Counted from the first letter of the stretch, positions 35,973-45,100 are shown. The stretch: 64,000 bases of DNA from Metabacillus idriensis (GCF_009674765.1 NZ_WKKF01000006.1:62001-126000), one strand, 5' to 3'. Program-made: numbers and translations. The notes: generated by a model from the letters alone, not told the origin.

Positions 35973-36529
35973 TCTTTTATCTTTTTCTCTTCATTATCAT
36001 TGTTCAAAGAGTTTCTGAATTATTGATTGCCAGGAGAAACGAAGCACATATGAAAAGAATGGGGGGAGAAGAGCATGGCAGCAGGCATTATCCGCTGATT
36101 GTAGCCGTTCATCTGCTGTTTCTGCTGTCATTCACACTAGAGGTCATTCTCTTTAATAAAGAAATTTCCCCCCTGTGGATAATCATCCTGCCGATTATAT
36201 TAATCACACAAATCGTCAGGTATTGGGCTGTTTTCAGCTTAGGGCCGTTTTGGAATACGAAAATCATGATTGTCCCGGATCTTGAAGTCGTTGCAAAAGG
36301 TCCCTACCGCTTTATGAGGCATCCCAATTATTTAGTTGTAGCTGTCGAAATTCTTTTTCTGCCGATTTTATTTCAAGCATATTTTACCGCGATTCTTTTT
36401 ACGATTCTAAATGCAGCGATTTTATCCATCAGGATACCGGCGGAAGAAAAAGCGCTGATGGAGCATACAGATTATAAGAAGGCATTTCTTGCTAAAAAAA
36501 GGTTTATACCCGGGAAGGAGGAATCTTAA
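35969..36529 (+). CDS. bpsB: Isoprenylcysteine-methyltransferase-like alkylpyrone O-methyltransferase BpsB
   Basis: 186 residues from ATG 35969, overlapping the bpsA stop. Integral membrane protein with about five segments. The ICMT/PEMT-type SAM motif is KGPYRFMRHPNYLVVAVEI near residue 110-130, and the tail has EEKALMEHTDYKKAF. In B. subtilis BpsB (YpbQ) O-methylates the alkylpyrones made by BpsA in the membrane. Translational coupling supports joint action. Confidence 0.9.
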   Translation: MIFYLFLFIIIVQRVSELLIARRNEAHMKRMGGEEHGSRHYPLIVAVHLLFLLSFTLEVILFNKEISPLWIIILPIILITQIVRYWAVFSLGPFWNTKIMIVPDLEVVAKGPYRFMRHPNYLVVAVEILFLPILFQAYFTAILFTILNAAILSIRIPAEEKALMEHTDYKKAFLAKKRFIPGKEES

Positions 36530-36651
36530 GGATTGACTCTTTATGGTAGGGGAAATGCTGGCTGGTTCAGCGTCTGATATATGGAGTATTAGCATGGGAA
36601 ATCAGATTTTTAACTAAATACCTAGTCTGATTAGTCGGTTGCGCTTTTCTT

Positions 36652-36772
36652 GGTGTCCAGCTCCACCTCCCAACTCCTCGGCCAGAACGTCTCATCCAGC
36701 AAAGGCAAAAAGCGCCTTCACTGGCTGAGCCTTATCTGTCTGTCGGAGCTAAACGGTCGGTTGCGCTTTTCT
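36652..36772 (+). repeat. Family B repeat copy B4
   Basis: TGTCCAGCTCCACCTCCCAA, CTCGGCCAGAAC, hairpin arms TCTCATCCAGCAAAGGC and GCCTTCACTGGCTGAG, then TTATCTGTCTGTCGGAGC and TTGCGCTTTTCT. A partial 3' end of another copy (AGTCGGTTGCGCTTTTCT) sits directly upstream at 36633-36650. B4 and B5 fill the gap 36530-36895. Confidence 0.8.
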
Positions 36773-36893
36773 TGGTGTCCAGCTCCACCTCCCAACTCCT
36801 CGGCCAGAACGTCTCATCCAGCAAAGGCAAAAAGCGCCTTTTCAGCCGGATCCTTATCTGTCTGTCGGGTCTAACCAGTCGGTTCCGCTTTTC
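36773..36893 (+). repeat. Family B repeat copy B5
   Basis: Head-to-tail with B4 and almost identical to it except at the right hairpin arm (GCGCCTTTTCAGCCGGATCC) and the end (CCAGTCGGTTCCGCTTTTCT). Tandem duplication is likely. Ends 4 bp before the -35 of the Fur-type promoter. Confidence 0.78.
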
Positions 36894-36896
36894 TTA

Positions 36897-36945
36897 TTGA
36901 AAATGATTTTCATTCGTGCTACACTGATTTTAAGAATCATTCTCA
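36897..36945 (+). promoter_or_regulatory. Sigma-A promoter with two Fur boxes
   Basis: TTGAAA (36897-36902), 17-bp spacer and TACACT (36920-36925) preceded by TGC give an extended -10 promoter. TGAAAATGATTTTCA (36898-36912) is a perfect 7-1-7 palindrome matching the Fur consensus TGATAATNATTATCA at 13 of 15 positions and covers the spacer. TAAGAATCATTCTCA (36931-36945), at the start site, is a second 7-1-7 with one mismatch between arms. Repression by iron-loaded Fur is predicted. Confidence 0.75.
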
Positions 36946-36966
36946 GCGAAAAGGTTGTGTGAGACA

Positions 36967-37053
36967 ATGACAATGTTATTATTATTAGGAACCGTCTTAG
37001 GCTACAGCTCGTTAATTGGTTACGTACTTAAAAAAGTAAATACTGCTTCTTAA
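36967..37053 (+). CDS. Putative Fur-regulated 28-residue membrane peptide
   Basis: ATG 36967 (or 36973): MTMLLLLGTVLGYSSLIGYV followed by LKKVNTAS. One hydrophobic helix of about 19 residues with a positively charged C-terminal side. The RBS AAAAGG is 12 bp upstream, longer than ideal. It is the only ORF between the Fur-boxed promoter and a terminator 9 bp after its stop. No family recognised; not one of the B. subtilis Fbp proteins as far as I can tell. A small RNA function of the same transcript is an alternative. Confidence 0.55.
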   Translation: MTMLLLLGTVLGYSSLIGYVLKKVNTAS

Positions 37054-37061
37054 ATACATTC

Positions 37062-37086
37062 GCTGCCTCTTTGGCAGTTTTTTTTT
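37062..37086 (+). terminator. Terminator of the Fur-regulated cassette
   Basis: CTGCC/GGCAG stem with a TCTTT loop and nine T residues. The full transcript would be about 155 nt. Confidence 0.82.
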
Positions 37087-37322
37087 ATGTGGAATGATAG
37101 TTCGATCGGCCTCTGTAAACCATTATCGAAATTTTGAGCAGTGCAGTAAAAAAAGCCCATAAAGATTCCGGAAGCAAGGTAATTCGGGTGACTGATGAAA
37201 ATTGAGATTCCCTTTCCGAGCACTCCTGCAATACTGGATAAAAATCTTCCGGCAATACGGAAAGAGAGCTTTAAGATTTGAGTAATTATTAATATTGCAG
37301 GTACAGCTATTGCTGCATCCAA
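37087..37322 (-). pseudogene. Possible relic of a membrane protein gene
   Basis: A minus-strand frame from 37322 encodes a plausible membrane-like sequence (MDAAIAVPAILIITQILKLS, then RFLSSIAGVLGKGISIFISH, PNYLASGIFMGFFYCTAQNF), but its open frame runs on to 37050 through the terminator of the opposite gene, which argues against an intact protein. No RBS is visible. It may be a gene remnant or chance; low confidence. Confidence 0.25.
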
Positions 37323-37338
37323 AAAGAGAAAATAAATG

Positions 37339-37400
37339 GCTCATTCAGCTGTTTCAGAATACACCTGCCAAGTTTCACGGCAGACCTGAGCTGAATGAGC
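37339..37400. repeat. 12-bp perfect inverted repeat with 38-bp loop
   Basis: GCTCATTCAGCT at 37339-37350 and AGCTGAATGAGC at 37389-37400. No T-run follows on either strand, so it is not a terminator. It lies in the gene-free stretch 37087-37569. Confidence 0.6.
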
Positions 37401-37437
37401 AGATGACGAAAGAGTTAAATCAGTTATTATAAGATAA

Positions 37438-37499
37438 GGCTCTTTTTGTATAGTTTGTTGCTCCAAGGGTGAATGTGAAAAATCAAAGCGAAAAGAGCC
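37438..37499. repeat. Family A remnant (A5)
   Basis: GGCTCTTTTTGTATAGTTTG resembles the outer end of repeat A3 read in reverse, and the element closes with AAAAGAGCC, an inverted copy of its first nine bases. Only about 62 bp remain and the core is missing. Confidence 0.45.
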
Positions 37500-37569
37500 A
37501 ATAAATTAAACCGAACTGATCACGATTGCTGCTTTTAAGCCGTCATTTTTTTTAGTGCAATCAAATCAA

Positions 37570-37616
37570 TTGACAAAGAATATAATATTCGATATTATTA
37601 TCTCGAATTGAAGATA
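37570..37616 (+). promoter_or_regulatory. azoR promoter with MhqR-like operator
   Basis: TTGACA (37570-37575), 17-bp spacer, TATTAT (37593-37598): near-consensus promoter. TATCTCGAATTGAAGATA at 37599-37616 covers the start site and matches the MhqR operator pattern TATCTCGAATTCGAGATA in 16 of 18 bases. In B. subtilis MhqR represses an azoreductase and dioxygenases until quinones appear. Confidence 0.7.
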
Positions 37617-37713
37617 TTCAATTTAAAGATTCATAATTTATTGTTTTAATCTTATAATTTTAAACAATAATAAAATGTCTCTAATTTTAAACAAGGAAAG
37701 GTGAAATGACAAA

Positions 37714-38349
37714 ATGGCAAAAGTTTTATACATCACTGCACATCCGCACGATGATACTGCATCATTCAGTATGGCAGCAGGAAAAGCATTCTTGGATACT
37801 TACAAGGAATTAAATTCAAATGACGAGGTCGTTCATATCGATCTTTATAAAGAGAACATCCCTCATATCGATGCAGACGTATTCAGCGGCTGGGGAAAAC
37901 TTCAGACTGGCAAAGGATTTGAAGAGCTATCTGCAGAAGAAAAAGCAAAAGTAGGGCGCCTATCTGAGCTGAGCGAACAATTTGTTTCAGCTGACAAATA
38001 TGTTTTCGTAACTCCTCTTTGGAATTTCTCATTCCCTCCAGTTATGAAAGCATATCTAGACTCTGTAGCTGTAGCAGGCAAAACGTTTAAATACACAGAA
38101 CAAGGACCTGTCGGTTTGTTGACAGATAAAAAAGCTCTTCACATTCAAGCACGCGGCGGCATCTATTCAACTGGCCCAGCAGCTGAAATGGAAATGGGAC
38201 ACCGTTACCTTGGTGTAATGATGAACTTCTTCGGCGTTCCAGCATTCGAAGGTTTATTCATTGAAGGTCATGCGGCAATGCCTGACAAAGCTCAGGAAAT
38301 CAAAGAAGATGGAATTTCCCGCGCTAAAGATTTAGCTCATACGTTTTAA
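37714..38349 (+). CDS. azoR: FMN-dependent NADH:quinone/azo reductase
   Basis: 211 residues, flavodoxin-like AzoR family. Start [20 protein letters not shown] contains the FMN phosphate-binding loop; [20 protein letters not shown] is the flavin-binding signature and [19 protein letters not shown] the second flavin loop. Two-electron reduction of quinones and azo dyes with NADH. The MhqR-like operator upstream fits the quinone detoxification role of B. subtilis AzoR2 (YvaB). Single-gene unit with a 5' leader of ~110 nt and its own terminator. Confidence 0.92.
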   Translation: MAKVLYITAHPHDDTASFSMAAGKAFLDTYKELNSNDEVVHIDLYKENIPHIDADVFSGWGKLQTGKGFEELSAEEKAKVGRLSELSEQFVSADKYVFVTPLWNFSFPPVMKAYLDSVAVAGKTFKYTEQGPVGLLTDKKALHIQARGGIYSTGPAAEMEMGHRYLGVMMNFFGVPAFEGLFIEGHAAMPDKAQEIKEDGISRAKDLAHTF

Positions 38350-38355
38350 TGGAAC

Positions 38356-38385
38356 AAGATCTCCTGTTCAAGGGGATCTTTTTTT
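38356..38385 (+). terminator. Terminator of azoR
   Basis: AAGATCTCC and GGGGATCTT (one wobble) followed by five T residues. Confidence 0.82.
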
Positions 38386-38499
38386 ATTTGTATAACTAAA
38401 TACCTTTTCAGAAAGTTTTTCCATCATAATCGTCCCAGCAGGACTTTTTTATATTAAAATAAAATAATACATAAACAAAAAAGGAGACAGGTATCATCT

Positions 38500-39126
38500 A
38501 TGAACGGAACATCACACATGGCTATAGGTGCCGGAACAGGATTTATTATCGCCAATACAGCAGGCGCTGACTTTCAGACAACCTTGCTGTTATCAGGTCT
38601 GGGCGGTTTGACAGCGTTAATGCCTGATTTTGATATTGACGGTAAATTGAGCAACAAAATTACGTTCTCTCATCAATTTTTCCGCACAGTCGCACAGATT
38701 GTCGGTTTTTTGATGATCATGTACAGCTTTTTTCAAGGAAGAGGCAATGAAATTTGGATAGGCATGGGGACTGGAACGGGAATTATTGTCCTCTCAGCTT
38801 TTATCAGGCAAAGGCATATGCTGACGATGACTGGCATCGGAGTTGCAGCAGGGGGATTTTCCCTTCAGGAAATCTGGATCTTTCTTCTTGGAGCATTCAT
38901 TGTTGCTGCATCTTTCGTTCCTCATCGAAGCTACACTCACTCACTTGCGGGCCTCGCTTTTTTCGCCGTGATCGCGTTTCAATTTGAACAGGCAACCGGA
39001 GTCAATCACTCATTTATTGTCAGTACAGCGGGATACGCAAGCCATTTGATTGCTGATATGAAAATTCTCCCGTTTAACAGGAGGGGGGTTAAATACTTCC
39101 TGCCTATTTCTTCGAAAGAATTTTAA
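38500..39126 (+). CDS. YdjM-family membrane metal-dependent hydrolase
   Basis: 208 residues, 4-5 membrane segments. The YdjM/DUF457 family signature is seen in MNGTSHMAIGAGTGF, LTALMPDFDIDGKLSN (Asp cluster) and SFVPHRSYTHSLAGL (His-Arg-x-x-x-H). It belongs with B. subtilis YvsG/YfhP-type proteins; a related gene (yfhP) is at 56574-57587 in this window. Biochemical activity is unproven for these proteins. RBS AAAGGAGAC. Confidence 0.8.
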   Translation: MNGTSHMAIGAGTGFIIANTAGADFQTTLLLSGLGGLTALMPDFDIDGKLSNKITFSHQFFRTVAQIVGFLMIMYSFFQGRGNEIWIGMGTGTGIIVLSAFIRQRHMLTMTGIGVAAGGFSLQEIWIFLLGAFIVAASFVPHRSYTHSLAGLAFFAVIAFQFEQATGVNHSFIVSTAGYASHLIADMKILPFNRRGVKYFLPISSKEF

Positions 39127-39226
39127 GAGCAAGATTTTCACGAAACGTTTCTCCAAAGGAGGACGTTTTTATTATAATAAATGGTATAATTTAGAATATT
39201 GCAATGATTCACAAGGAGGAGAAATC

Positions 39227-40045
39227 ATGGATTCCGTCATCGATTATTATACTGGTTTTGCTGAAAGAGAATGGACCCGTCTGGACCGTGAACCGCTTGA
39301 ATATATAATCAATTACCATTACATAAAACAGTATCTTCCTGAAAAAGCACACATTCTCGATAATGGGGCAGGCCCTGGAAAATATTCAATGGCGCTTGCT
39401 GCAGAAGGATACGACATTACGTTGTCCGATCTGACTCCTAAGCTTGTTGCCCTGGCTGAAAAGAAAGCTAAGGAGCTTGGTTTAACAGATCAGTTTCATG
39501 GTTTTCACCATCTTGATGCAGCGGATCTTTGTCTCTTTCAAGATGAAATGTTTGACGCTGCGCTGATGATGGGACCGCTGTATCATTTGCAGAAAGAGAA
39601 AGCTCGGATAAAGGCAGTTCAAGAATTATACAGAGTGACAAAGAAAGGCGGCATTGTATTTGCTGCTTTCAGATCAAGAGCCCATCATATGTATGCTTCC
39701 TTACAGTCGCCAGATCTTTGGAAGCCAAATGATTCGATTGGTTCAATCCAGTCTTTTTTAGTGAATGGAACGTTTGATCACCAGGAAAAAGGGCGCTTTA
39801 CAGGCGCTTATTTTTATCGTGTGGAGGAAATTGCTCCCTTCATGGAGGCATACGGATTTCAAACGGCTGCATTAATTGGGTCAACGGCTATTGGTGCAGC
39901 ACTGAACGAGAACTCCTGGAACTTGTGGAAGGGAAAAGGAGACCAGGAGTTCAGTAAGCTTATTGAGCTATTAATTGAAACAGCAAAGGACCCGTCCTTA
40001 CTTGGCATTTCCTCACATTTGCTTTATATAGGAAAAAAAGGATAA
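39227..40045 (+). CDS. Class I SAM-dependent methyltransferase
   Basis: 272 residues, RBS AAGGAGGAG. SAM motif I is AHILDNGAGPGKYSMALAAE, the acidic ribose-binding step follows in YDITLSDLTPKLV, and motif post-I/II is FDAALMMGPLYHLQKEKARI. Substrate cannot be told. Single gene between the YdjM-type gene and the CPBP protease gene, which is on the other strand. Confidence 0.8.
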   Translation: MDSVIDYYTGFAEREWTRLDREPLEYIINYHYIKQYLPEKAHILDNGAGPGKYSMALAAEGYDITLSDLTPKLVALAEKKAKELGLTDQFHGFHHLDAADLCLFQDEMFDAALMMGPLYHLQKEKARIKAVQELYRVTKKGGIVFAAFRSRAHHMYASLQSPDLWKPNDSIGSIQSFLVNGTFDHQEKGRFTGAYFYRVEEIAPFMEAYGFQTAALIGSTAIGAALNENSWNLWKGKGDQEFSKLIELLIETAKDPSLLGISSHLLYIGKKG

Positions 40046-40068
40046 GTCAAAAACCGGATTTTCAGCTG

Positions 40069-40773
40069 CTAGGAAGCAAATGCGGTCAGTAAGACCGCAA
40101 TCCCGTTAAATAGGCCATGAATAATTATTGCAGGTATCACAGAATTTGTTTTTTCATAGGTCCATGCAAAGATCAATCCTGATAAAAAATTGACCGGCAG
40201 CGTGTTGTAGGTTGGGATATGCGCTAGGGTGAAAAGAGAGCTGCTGATCATATTGCCTGGGAAAATACCCAATCTGTTTCTCACAAAGCGATATATAAAG
40301 CCGCGGTAAAAAAGTTCTTCATAGATCGGAGACACCACACTTGCCGACAGCAGGCCAATCAGCAATGTGAGCGGAGAAATGCTTTGCTGTATACTTTCTG
40401 TTTTTGCATTTTCATAGGTTCCTCCCATTAAAGACATGAAAATCATAATGAAAGTGCTTAAAACGATCAGCGCTAAAGTCCACAGAAGAATTTGTTTCCA
40501 GTATCCTCTTTCAAAAGAAACAAGGCCAATCTCTTTAAAAGAAAGAGCATGAGGCTTTATGGAAATATAGTACAGACTTAAGGTAAATAAAATAGACATG
40601 AAAAATCCAATTAACGTACCTGAATAGAAAGTATCCTTAAAAAATGCTTCAAATAGATTGTAAAGATACGTTTCAATGAGCAAAGGAACGGCAACGAAAG
40701 CAATGAACAGTAAAAGGAAGAAGTCTTTCATTTCCCAAGAATCCCGCTGTTTGATGCAAGAAATACTTTGCAT
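40069..40773 (-). CDS. CPBP family intramembrane metalloprotease
   Basis: 234 residues; start ATG 40773 with GGGGGA 6 bp before. About seven membrane segments. The three CPBP (Abi) motifs are present: PIYEELFYRGFIYRFVRNRL (EExxxR), SLFTLAHIPTYN (FxxxH) and IIIHGLFNG (HxxxN). Such proteases process CAAX-like or bacteriocin-related substrates. Divergent from a MerR regulator with only 87 bp between them, suggesting regulation by that protein. Confidence 0.85.
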   Translation of the reverse strand: MQSISCIKQRDSWEMKDFFLLLFIAFVAVPLLIETYLYNLFEAFFKDTFYSGTLIGFFMSILFTLSLYYISIKPHALSFKEIGLVSFERGYWKQILLWTLALIVLSTFIMIFMSLMGGTYENAKTESIQQSISPLTLLIGLLSASVVSPIYEELFYRGFIYRFVRNRLGIFPGNMISSSLFTLAHIPTYNTLPVNFLSGLIFAWTYEKTNSVIPAIIIHGLFNGIAVLLTAFAS

Positions 40774-40813
40774 GTAAATCCCCCATTTCTAATGTTAACT
40801 TGATCATAAAAGA

Positions 40814-40826
40814 TGACGCTGCGTCA
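40814..40826. promoter_or_regulatory. MerR-type operator between protease and regulator genes
   Basis: TGACGCTGCGTCA is a perfect 6-1-6 inverted repeat in the 87-bp divergent gap, similar in type to operators of MerR regulators (GACGTnnCGTC-like). The -10/-35 elements around it are not clear enough to assign the direction of control. Confidence 0.5.
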
Positions 40827-40860
40827 CCTGCAAGAACTTTTTTTAAAAGGAGGCATGAAA

Positions 40861-41586
40861 GTGAAATCTTTTACAACCGGTCAGCTTTCCAAGATGCTGA
40901 ATATCAGTGTCCGCACCCTGAGGTACTACGATCAAATCGGCTTGATCGAGCCGAGCATAAAGGATCAGAGCGGACGGAGGCTGTATACAGAAGCAGATCT
41001 ATTGCTCCTTGAAAAAGCAGTACTCTTGAAATCTTTAGCGCTTCCGCTGGATCAAATCAAAATCCTGCTGAAAGAGCTGAATACAGTTGAAATTGTTTTA
41101 AAACATAAACACCACTTAGAAGCACAGCTTGAAAAACTATCAGCCCAGCTTAAAAAAACAACTGGATTGCTCACAATCAATGAGCTGGACGACGGTTTAA
41201 GCTGGGAGCGTGTTCTGCCGCTTGCCAGGAGTGCACATGAACAGACTTTTCACTGGAAAGACTCTTTCAATAATGGGGAAATAGAAGCGATGTCTTTACT
41301 GCCTAAAGCTGAGCAGGAGGATTTCATAACAAAACAATGGATTTCCATACTAAAGAGGGCACGGCTTCATCAGCAGAATGAAATCAGCCCGGATTCTGAA
41401 GAGGGACAACTGCTAGCACAAGATATCACAAGGCTGTCAGATTTAACGTTTCGAGGAGACGCTGAACTTATGGAGAAATTTTGGGATGTGCGAAAGCAAG
41501 ATCCTGATGGGAAGACCGGATTGTATCCAGTCGAAGAAGAAGTCCTCCATTATATTGATACACTTTTAGAAAATGAAAAAAGGTGA
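40861..41586 (+). CDS. MerR family regulator with TipAS-like effector domain
   Basis: 241 residues from GTG 40861, 7 bp after AAAAGGAGG; the ATG at 40855 is too close to it. MerR DNA-binding domain MKVKSFTTGQLSKMLNISVR, TLRYYDQIGLIEPSIKD and RRLYTEADLLLLEKAVLLKS, then a ~40-residue coiled coil and a C-terminal helical domain (WISILKRARLHQQNE; LTFRGDAELMEKFWDVRKQ) like the TipA antibiotic-recognition domain. Probably binds a small hydrophobic compound and controls itself and the divergent CPBP protease. Confidence 0.83.
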   Translation: MKSFTTGQLSKMLNISVRTLRYYDQIGLIEPSIKDQSGRRLYTEADLLLLEKAVLLKSLALPLDQIKILLKELNTVEIVLKHKHHLEAQLEKLSAQLKKTTGLLTINELDDGLSWERVLPLARSAHEQTFHWKDSFNNGEIEAMSLLPKAEQEDFITKQWISILKRARLHQQNEISPDSEEGQLLAQDITRLSDLTFRGDAELMEKFWDVRKQDPDGKTGLYPVEEEVLHYIDTLLENEKR

Positions 41587-41600
41587 CATGAGCCACCTTT
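41579..41600 (-). terminator. Convergent terminator between MerR and the Spo0M-like gene
   Basis: AAAGGTG and CACCTTT stem; on the minus strand it is followed by TTTTTC, so it mainly ends the Spo0M-like transcript. Confidence 0.65.
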
Positions 41601-41610
41601 AGTTATTGAT

Positions 41611-42003
41611 TTAGCTAGGCTGAATAATAATTTCATCATGATCGACACTGCTGATGCCGTCTGTAAAAATCAGCCGTGTTATAAATTTGTAGGATACTCG
41701 GTGGTCAGATGGCTGAAGGGAAGATGGAAGCTTAAAAGAGAAGCCCATCACTTTCTTTTCCTGCGCCGTAATCACAGCTGATGAGTAAATGGTGTTCGTA
41801 TGAATCACTCTTTCCCGGTCATCATTTGAAGTAGTCAGCACCAGATCTGATTCCACACGTTTTAATCGCTGTTCGGCCACTCCGCCGTTAATGATATATT
41901 CACCTTTGATCATATCGCCGCTGCAGTATGTATCACCCTTTAAAACAAGATCAATTTTTGCCGAGCCGACTCCAAATTTGCACAATACCTTACCAAACAA
42001 CAA
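41611..42003 (-). CDS. Spo0M-like arrestin-fold protein (half-length)
   Basis: 130 residues from TTG 42003, 7 bp after AAAGGTGGG; an in-frame GTG lies inside that RBS. The start MLFGKVLCKFGVGSAKIDLV and the pattern DTYCSGDMIKGEYIINGGVAEQRLKRV match the N-terminal lobe of Spo0M (sporulation control protein), as does ITAQEKKVMGFSFKLP. Spo0M is about 258 residues with two arrestin lobes; this one ends after the first, with its own stop and terminator. Either a natural short paralogue or a truncated gene. Confidence 0.75.
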   Translation of the reverse strand: MLFGKVLCKFGVGSAKIDLVLKGDTYCSGDMIKGEYIINGGVAEQRLKRVESDLVLTTSNDDRERVIHTNTIYSSAVITAQEKKVMGFSFKLPSSLQPSDHRVSYKFITRLIFTDGISSVDHDEIIIQPS

Positions 42004-42180
42004 GAAAATGCCCACCTTTCAGCTAGTGAAAAAACCATTTATAATTAATTATTATACGGGTCATGTAATAAAAAAGTTTCAGAATTCAGAAGAACCATTC
42101 ATACATTCTATAATATGATGGGAAAAAAGCAAAAAATCAAGTAAAATAGCAATATACGCTAGGGTAAAGGGGTTTAGGCA

Positions 42181-45100
42181 ATGAGCACGAAAACGTTAAA
42201 ACATCACCTGCTGCCGCGTTCAGCTGCTGTTTTCGAACGGATGATAGAGGATAAAGCCGCAGCAGCTAAGGTAAAAGAACTGATTTATAAAGTTCATAAA
42301 GAGACGAAGCATATTGCGTTTACCGGTCACTTTTCAGCCGGAAAATCAACAATGATTAATACGATCCTTGAAGAATCCATTCTGCCTACAAGTCCAATCC
42401 CGACCAGTGCTAATGTGGTGCTGCTACAAAAAGGGGACAAGTCGGTCATTTTGCATGACGGCAGCGGGAATTTGCTGAAGCTGAACGCGGAATATTCCAT
42501 TCAGCAAGTAAAAGATTACTGCAAGCAGGGCGAAGAAATTTTGAAAGTGGAGATCAGCGACTCGTATCAGGCTCTGCCTGAAAATGTGGTGATTATGGAT
42601 ACACCCGGGATCGATTCAACAGATGCCGCTCACCGGATGGCAACAGAATCAACGCTGCACCTTGCAGATCTGATCTTCTATGTGACAGATTATAATCACG
42701 TACAATCTGAAGAGAATGTTGCGTTTATAAGCGAAATGATACATAAAGGCAAAAATGTCTGTTTGATCGTGAATCAAATCGATAAACACAGGGAAGAAGA
42801 AGTTCCTTTTACTTATTTCAAATCACAAATTGAAATGACATTTGGCGGAGCAGGTCTTTCTAAGAACCATATCTTTTATACATCTTTAGTAGACCTTGAA
42901 AATACTCATAATCAGCTTCAGACAGTAAAAAAGCTTATTCGGGATACAATCGCCGAAAATCACCTTGTTATCCAGAATGCCCAGTTCACTTTGAAATCAT
43001 TAGTGGAAGAATTTTTGAAGTGGAAAGAGGATGATCTTGAGATTAAAGGCATCCAGGCAGATGATTTAATTCAGCAATTAGAATCGGTTCAAATAAATAA
43101 AGAGGCATCAGCTTCAGCCCTGCAAAGCCTGCTTGATACAGTAAACAGCGCAGTTTTTGATATGAAAGAGCAGCTTCAGTATATTCTTAAAAATGCGAAT
43201 TTGATTCCATTTGAGACAAGATCCAAGGCAGAGCGGTTTATTGAAGCTGCTCAGCCCGGATTTAAGGTTGGACTTCTCTTCTCTAAAGCTAAAACGCTAG
43301 AAGAGAAGCAAAAGCGTGAATCTGAGCTATTTGAAGAAATAACAGAGCGCTTGCAGTCGCAAATTACGTGGCATATATCTGAGCTTTTAAAGAAAAAAAG
43401 TGCTGAATATGAGATCCATGATCCCGTTATCTTAAATAACATTCAATCGTTCCATGTTAAAATTCAGCCGCAGCTGCTGCAGGATTCTATTCATAAAGGT
43501 GCAACAGTCAATTCTCAATATACGCTGACCTTCTCGGGTGATTTAAGCGAGGCTGTCAAGAAAGAGTGCAAACAGCAGGTCCTGCCTCTAATTGAAGAGA
43601 TTGAGCGCCATCTCAAAAATCAAAGTGCAGATCAAATTAAAACGCTTGAAGCACAAGTTGACGAAGCGAATAAACAGCTTGAAGAATTGAATGAAACATA
43701 TCACAGTCTCATTTCATATGAACAAGTAAAAAATGATTTAATGGAACTTATGGTACAGCAAAGCTTTCCAGACATCAATTTTACGGAGTGGATGCAAAAG
43801 CACCCTGAGAAAGAACCGGTAGAGGGGATGCTTGAGGCTCGTCATCCTGGTTCTGCCATGAGCGATGAAGTCACAAACGAAGAAAAGCCTGAACATGATC
43901 TACAGCCCGATCAAGATTTCTTTTCACAGCAGATTGCCCGGGCTTCAGAAGCCATGCGGAATATTCCCGGCTTTCAAATGCTGTCGTCATCTCTATTAGA
44001 AAAGGCGCATTCGCTTCAAAATAAATCATTTACGGTTGCTTTATTTGGTGCTTTCAGTGCAGGAAAGTCTTCATTTGCCAATGCGCTTCTAGGGGAAAAG
44101 CTTTTGCCTTCGTCCCCAACGCCAACTACAGCTACAATCAACAAAATTGTTCCAGTAACAGCGGATAAGCCGCACGGTTATATTGAAGTGAAATTTAAAT
44201 CAGAAGAAGCGTTTTTGAAGGAAATCGCCGATTTATTTTCGATTGAAGCAGAATCGGTTCAATCAGCGCTCTTAAAACTTGAAAGGCTAGAAGGCGGGAA
44301 TGAGAGACTGAAATCCCTTCTTCCGCTCTACACCCATGCTCTTAAAAACTTCTCCTCAATCAGCGGAAAGGTAAGAGGAGTTAACAGAGAGGAATACAAA
44401 GAGTTTGTTGCCAATGAAGAAAAAGCATGCACAGTTGAAGAGGTCATCATCTATTTTGACAGCCCGCTTAGTCGAAATGGGATTACGATTGTTGATACAC
44501 CGGGTGCGGACTCGTTTAACTCGCGGCATACAGAAGTAGCCTTTGATTATATTAAAAATGCAGATGCTATTTTGTTTGTCACTTATTATAACCATCCTTT
44601 TTCAAAAGGCGACCGTGAATTTCTAAAGCAGCTTGGACGCGTGAAAGATACATTTGCGATGGATAAGATGTTCTTTGTCATCAATGCCATTGATCTTGCC
44701 GAGAGCAAGGAAGAAATTGAGATGGTAAAAGAGTACATTACAGCGCAGCTGCTGACACATGAGATTCGCCATCCGCGTCTTTACGGCATTTCAAGTCTGA
44801 TGGAGCTTGAGAAAACAGCAGATCCTGCTCTTTCTGAATTCGCACAGTTCCAAGATGATTTTATGCACTTTATCAACAACGATTTATCCGCTTCGATGAT
44901 CATGTCTGCCAGGGTAGAACTGTCTATTGCAAAGCAGCAGCTGCAGTCGATTCTGGAAGCTGCAAACGATGATCAGGAGAAGAGGAAGAAAGAACTTGAA
45001 AGGCTTTCAACAGAACGTGCTGAGATTGGATCTATGCTCCGCGCGGATGAACACGAGCTTGAGCAAAAACAGGTTCTTCAGGAAATAAAAGAGCAGCTTT

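Noticed and set aside
36650-36874. 74-residue ORF with internal duplication
   Set aside because: It is the translation of tandem repeats B4 and B5; no RBS or conserved protein pattern.
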